Shown in pieces: positions 60,031 to 64,000 of a stretch of DNA of 64,000 nucleotides (position 1 is the stretch's first letter; the number at the start of each line of letters is the position of its first letter). The stretch lies in NCBI RefSeq assembly GCF_033958435.1, contig NC_134147.1, forward strand, positions 46,370,001 through 46,434,000, given 5' to 3'. A program made the position numbers and the translations under genes. Source of the stretch: Carettochelys insculpta. Lineage: Eukaryota; Chordata; Testudines; Carettochelyidae. Below the pieces are notes generated by a model that did not search any database, had not been told where the DNA came from, and saw nothing but the letters and a program-made list of their open reading frames with translations.

Positions 60031-60425
60031 CCTAATAACCGGGGCCCGCTGCCCCCAAAGTGTATCCTCAGCGCAAGGCTACCATGACATCGTCAAGAAG
60101 CGGGGTCCCAACTATGAGATCCTTTCCTTTGGATCCAGTATGATGTTTTCCTTGTGGAGGACTTTCCTTCTCAATTGCACCAAGTCCAACAGAATTTATG
60201 ACTTGAATCAGGAGGCCAAGTACATAGAACATTTCTAAGCAAGAGAATTTTATCAAGCTCATGTTTTATGGATGTTATGGAGTTGTCACCAGCATCCCAG
60301 GTGTTCAGGAATCTTGCAGACATGGTGTCTAATACAAAGAATCATGCTCACTCTCGACACAAAAAGCAGACAGAGGCCTCCACAAATCAAGCATGCAAAG
60401 ACTCTTACAGCTTGTACCAAGTGAC
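60031..60425. other. Possible coding relic, unidentified
   Basis: A plus-strand frame at about 60062-60237 is open for some 55 codons, reading 'GYHDIVKKRGPNYEILSFGS' and 'LNQEAKYIEHF'. It has the look of a coding relic, and the text continues after the stop in similar style, but I recognise no family and there is no poly(A) tail. Chance is possible. Confidence 0.25.
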
Positions 60426-60441
60426 TTCTCTCTCTCTCTCC

Positions 60442-60501
<60 letters not shown>
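60426..60501. repeat. Compound (TC)n(AC)n microsatellite
   Basis: About 26 bases of TC repeat with one interruption, then about 50 bases of AC repeat. Reading frames with runs of 'SLSLSHTHTHTH' here are artefacts. Confidence 0.97.
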
Positions 60502-60507
<6 letters not shown>

Positions 60508-63500
60508 CAAGCAGCAGTTGCACAGAAAAAAATATAACATGACAAACTGCTGCATATTTTAAATGCCTCCAGGACATTGAACAAATGAGTGCAGATATAC
60601 GTAAAAACACCCAAGGAACTCTAGCCTGGCATGTATGAATAAAGACCATCTCCACAAGAGGCTAAACCTTCTCCAGCCCCTATTAGTAGCCACTGTGTGC
60701 AAATAAGAGGGTTTTCCTCACACGGTTAAAAGCTCTTAAGAGGAAAGAATCACATCAAATACAGAGATACATGAGAGAAGGCTCAGAGTAATTTACCAGG
60801 AGCAGAAAGCAAATGAAAAGGGCAAACAAAAAAGGTCAATCAAGACAGACAAGTTACATGTGTGTCTGTATGGTGGCAGTGGAGGCGCAACAAAAAGAAA
60901 ACAAAGTTGGGGGTTCTACCAAAATTGCTTCTGTGGACTGCCTAGCAGGCAATGGTTTTTGCCACCCAGACCCACAACCCCCCAACAATCACTAGGCATT
61001 AACAGACAAGCTAGTTAAAGACATCAGTGGTAGAGTAAGCTGAGCATAGATTTGTGAGATGCCACACTCATTTACACTGGAAGTGCCAAAATCCTCACTT
61101 AACTGTCAAAACTGATGTGGTCCCATCACTCGAGACTCTGAGTATTACCCAAAATGGGCTGGGCTCTTTTTAAAGACAGATTAATACATTACCTGCCACA
61201 GACAGCACAGGGTCTAGAAAATCAGGTAGTGCATAGGATGAGAAACACAGAAACCCAGTGCTAAAGAAATACAGTACCTGTTACGGAAGTGTTTGAGATT
61301 CTGGTTTTCAAAGAGAGACTGAAGGGAGTTAGACATCACCTTCCTGCTGAAAGTCAGTAAGAACCAGCTGCCTAAAACCTACCCACTCTCCGCTAGATCA
61401 GCGAGCATGTTGTTTGTCACGTGAAGATCTGACTGATGACATCACCACGTGCCTGTGTCACTTCAAGACTAGATTCCAGCAATGCGGACTACTGGAGGAG
61501 GCATCTTAAAACCATTTCAAGAGGGAAGATGGAGAAGACGCCAAGTGTTCAATCATGATCTCCCTCACAGTCACAGGACACCACTACCCCAGGACCTTCC
61601 TAGCGAGTTTCATGGCTGGGATGATTTAGTATGCAATTAAATTATGTTTTGCCTTGGGGAGACAGAGTATTTGACAGGACATTTTTTTTTCCACTAGTAT
61701 GATATTTGGTTGCCAGGCAAAGCAGCAACACCTCAGATAGTTAACTTTGCTTATTACAACTTCAGTCATGACAAATTTCTTTTACTTCAGCACAAGAACG
61801 TGATCTCCACTGAGCAAGAGGCAGTACCCTGCCCACGAGAGTTCACTACCTATATATCAGACAGGACTCAGTGGGCAGCATTGGAAGGATGAGGAAAAGC
61901 AAGACAAACTATTTTGAACAGAAGAATAAGTACCAGCAATGAAGAGTCATAGTAACATCAATTTTCCAGACTATTTCTGATCTTAAATGATGACAAATGT
62001 TCTGACGGGAAATAGCAGTTCCCCACACCACACCCACTACATTATGTTAAAGAATTTTTTGGCTGCTCAAAGAAAGTTTTAAAAACAAACAGCTAGCTAA
62101 AACCCCAATCAAACCCATCAGTTGTTTTTTAGTGCTTCTCTTGCCTGTCTGCTCCCAGCCAATTTGTGGTTTTAAAAAAGAGTTCCCCTCCACACTGTTG
62201 CTGTGAAAGACTAACAGCACATGAAGACTTACTATAGGTGAATAAGTGAACCTTGTTGTACACGCATGTCAAATGTATAGCATGCACAACCTATAAATAT
62301 AGGGAAAGTTTCCTAATCTCATTCAAGAATAGCTTTAGACAGTACTTTTAAAATACTAATCTGCTGTCTAAGTTGATGGTGCCCTTTGGCACCAAGTCAC
62401 AGGCAACCAGGAGTTCAGGTCTGTCCATCAACATTACTTTGCTTGCTATAAAACCAGCCTATAACCAGTTGTACCAGGAGTTGCCCTGGCAGCCTGGATA
62501 TTTGCCAGTTCCCTGAAAGACAGATGATTCCCACTCCTACACTTAACGCTAGCCCATCAGTGACCAAGGCCTACGTTACAACTGGCTAATGCTTTAGGAT
62601 GTCTACCAGGAGGCACTACAAGAGACCCCACGTTTCAGATACAAAGAGCACCACCTCTGAAAAGGAAACCCTTAAAATAAAGCAATCTTTAAACCTAGCA
62701 CCCAAAAACTGGCGCACCTGTAAAATCTCTCGCCAACGGAATTTAACCCAGTGAAAGACATTACCTCACCTCCCTGGTCTCTGTAAAAACCCCTAGCCGG
62801 CTCGGAAACAGACAATTGGCACTAGCTGTCAGGGTGAGCGCTCTCAGCGAAGATCCCAAACCCCTTAATTATAATCTGCTCCCAAGAAAAATTTACCCAG
62901 AGACACCCTAAAGTGTTAAAACCCTAAGTTTTCTGTGACGCATCAGCCAGAAGTACATCGCAGAATCCTATGTGAGAAAGAACAGTGATTATCTGGGTTT
63001 TACCTTTAGTGTGGGGTGTGCACAGAAATTATGCAAACTCAATTTTCTTGTTCCTGCTCTTAGTGATTTGAAAATGCATTCCTTTTTGAAAAGTACTCAA
63101 ACAATATGAATTCATTTCAATTTCACACCCTGTACGATGCATATAAATAAACTTTGTTTTGACTCTTTTGTGAGTATACATCATAAGGTATTCAGGTAGC
63201 ATAAGAACTACCCCTTAAAAATTCTCCACACATACTAATAGATCTGTTCTTTGTAACCTGCCCGCAGAATCTGTATTCACAGATAGCATTGTATAATGGG
63301 AGAGAAAGCTGGAAAAACTTCACAATTAAGCAGCAAGCTTTATAGGAGAAACCATATCTTAAATGCTTTTAAAAAGAAAAGAACTAAATGCCCCAAAGCA
63401 AAGAGCAAAATAAAAAAATGAAAGTGGAAAAAAAAGGTGGTGTGAAAATGAGAACTATGCCAAAGATAATTCCAATTGCACAAATTAGAACATACCTAAG

Positions 63501-63904
63501 ATGTTTTTACACACACCTTGGTAACACAGACAGGCAATTCCAGAATCAAACAACAAGAAAAACGAGATTTATCAGTTCAGTCATTTGACTTTTAGGGGTG
63601 GAGATGGAGGGGAAGATACAATTCCTGCTGCCATTCCACGGTATGGTCTTACTCTTCACCTGAATCTGAATCTCACAGCATCTCAACTGGGTCCTTAACA
63701 GCCTCTCTCCTTCACTCAAGCTCCCAGTAATATCAGCAAGGAGGTAATGGCCCTTTCCCTGCTGTTCGAAAAGAAGGAGATGGAGATTTTGCGTATTGTG
63801 TCTAGCAGAGTATCTTCAACTACCCTACAAAGCTACATAACCATGAAATAATTCCTATTATTGTTCAATAAAACTACACATACATCTTTGTTGTTCAGAA
63901 GACA
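60502..63904. other. No recognised feature
   Basis: About 3.4 kb of mixed to AT-rich unique sequence; none of the short frames shows a family signature. Confidence 0.4.
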
Positions 63905-64000
63905 TGCTTCACTGAAAGACAGAGACCTGGACTTGATTCTCAGCTTCACCAATGACCTCCTTTATCTGTTGCTCAGTTCTCTCATTTCCCCACCCATAAA
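63905..64000 (+). repeat. MIR/CORE-SINE fragment at window end
   Basis: 'gagacctggacttgattctc', 'agcttcaccaatgacctcc' and 'ttctctcatttcccca' follow the order of a MIR; the tail would lie outside the window. Confidence 0.45.

Noticed and set aside
60268..60655. Frames with His-Thr or Cys-Val repeats
   Set aside because: Translation of the TC/AC microsatellite.

Overview
The window looks like non-coding nuclear DNA of a sauropsid vertebrate, most likely a turtle. I infer this from its repeats: four CR1 retrotransposon copies with the (ATTCTATG)-type 3' end, a longer CR1/L3-type element, Penelope-like element (PLE) remnants with the 'cgaaagctcat...gttagtct' end common in turtle genomes, tRNA-derived SINE-like repeats, MIR/CORE-SINE fragments, and several short DNA-transposon families. 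Reading both strands I found no host protein-coding exon, rRNA, functional tRNA gene or CRISPR array. Long reading frames are pieces of dead retrotransposons or chance frames, so the window is probably intergenic or deep-intronic.

Layout. 0-12 kb: two copies of a Tigger-like miniature element (TA flanks), a tRNA-like SINE, MIR fragments, a PLE foldback at 4.3-4.5 kb, and a second repeat family at 6.9 kb. 12.2-14.45 kb: the longest CR1 of the ATTCTATG type, with a broken reverse-transcriptase ORF and a mutated catalytic motif. 14.6-17.5 kb: a nearly identical 365-bp inverted duplication around a 2.1-kb spacer. 21-27.5 kb: a terminal-inverted-repeat element with a nested L3 fragment, two minus-strand CR1 copies and two PLE ends. 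31-32.2 kb: an old hAT transposon interrupted by two younger DNA elements. 34.1-36.2 kb: a non-LTR retrotransposon of another clade with a 17-bp target-site duplication. 38.3-39.6 kb: the only PLE copy that still shows protein, including a GIY-YIG endonuclease motif, with an inverted copy of its own 3' end on its 5' side. 45.9-47 kb: a hAT-like element with an internal minisatellite. 48-51 kb: two more PLE ends with hammerhead-like motifs. 55.1-60.0 kb: a pile-up of an L3-type element (ORF1 esterase, endonuclease and RT relics) interrupted by a Tigger-like MITE, then another Tigger-like element and another CR1. 60-64 kb: mostly unique sequence with one long TC/AC microsatellite.

No genes act together here. 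The informative content is the history of transposition. The strongest candidates for a second look are the hammerhead-ribozyme-like motif shared by the PLE copies, the self-inverted PLE, the young inverted duplication and the 17-bp-TSD retrotransposon. All element boundaries come from reading by eye and are approximate unless a duplication or inverted repeat fixes them.
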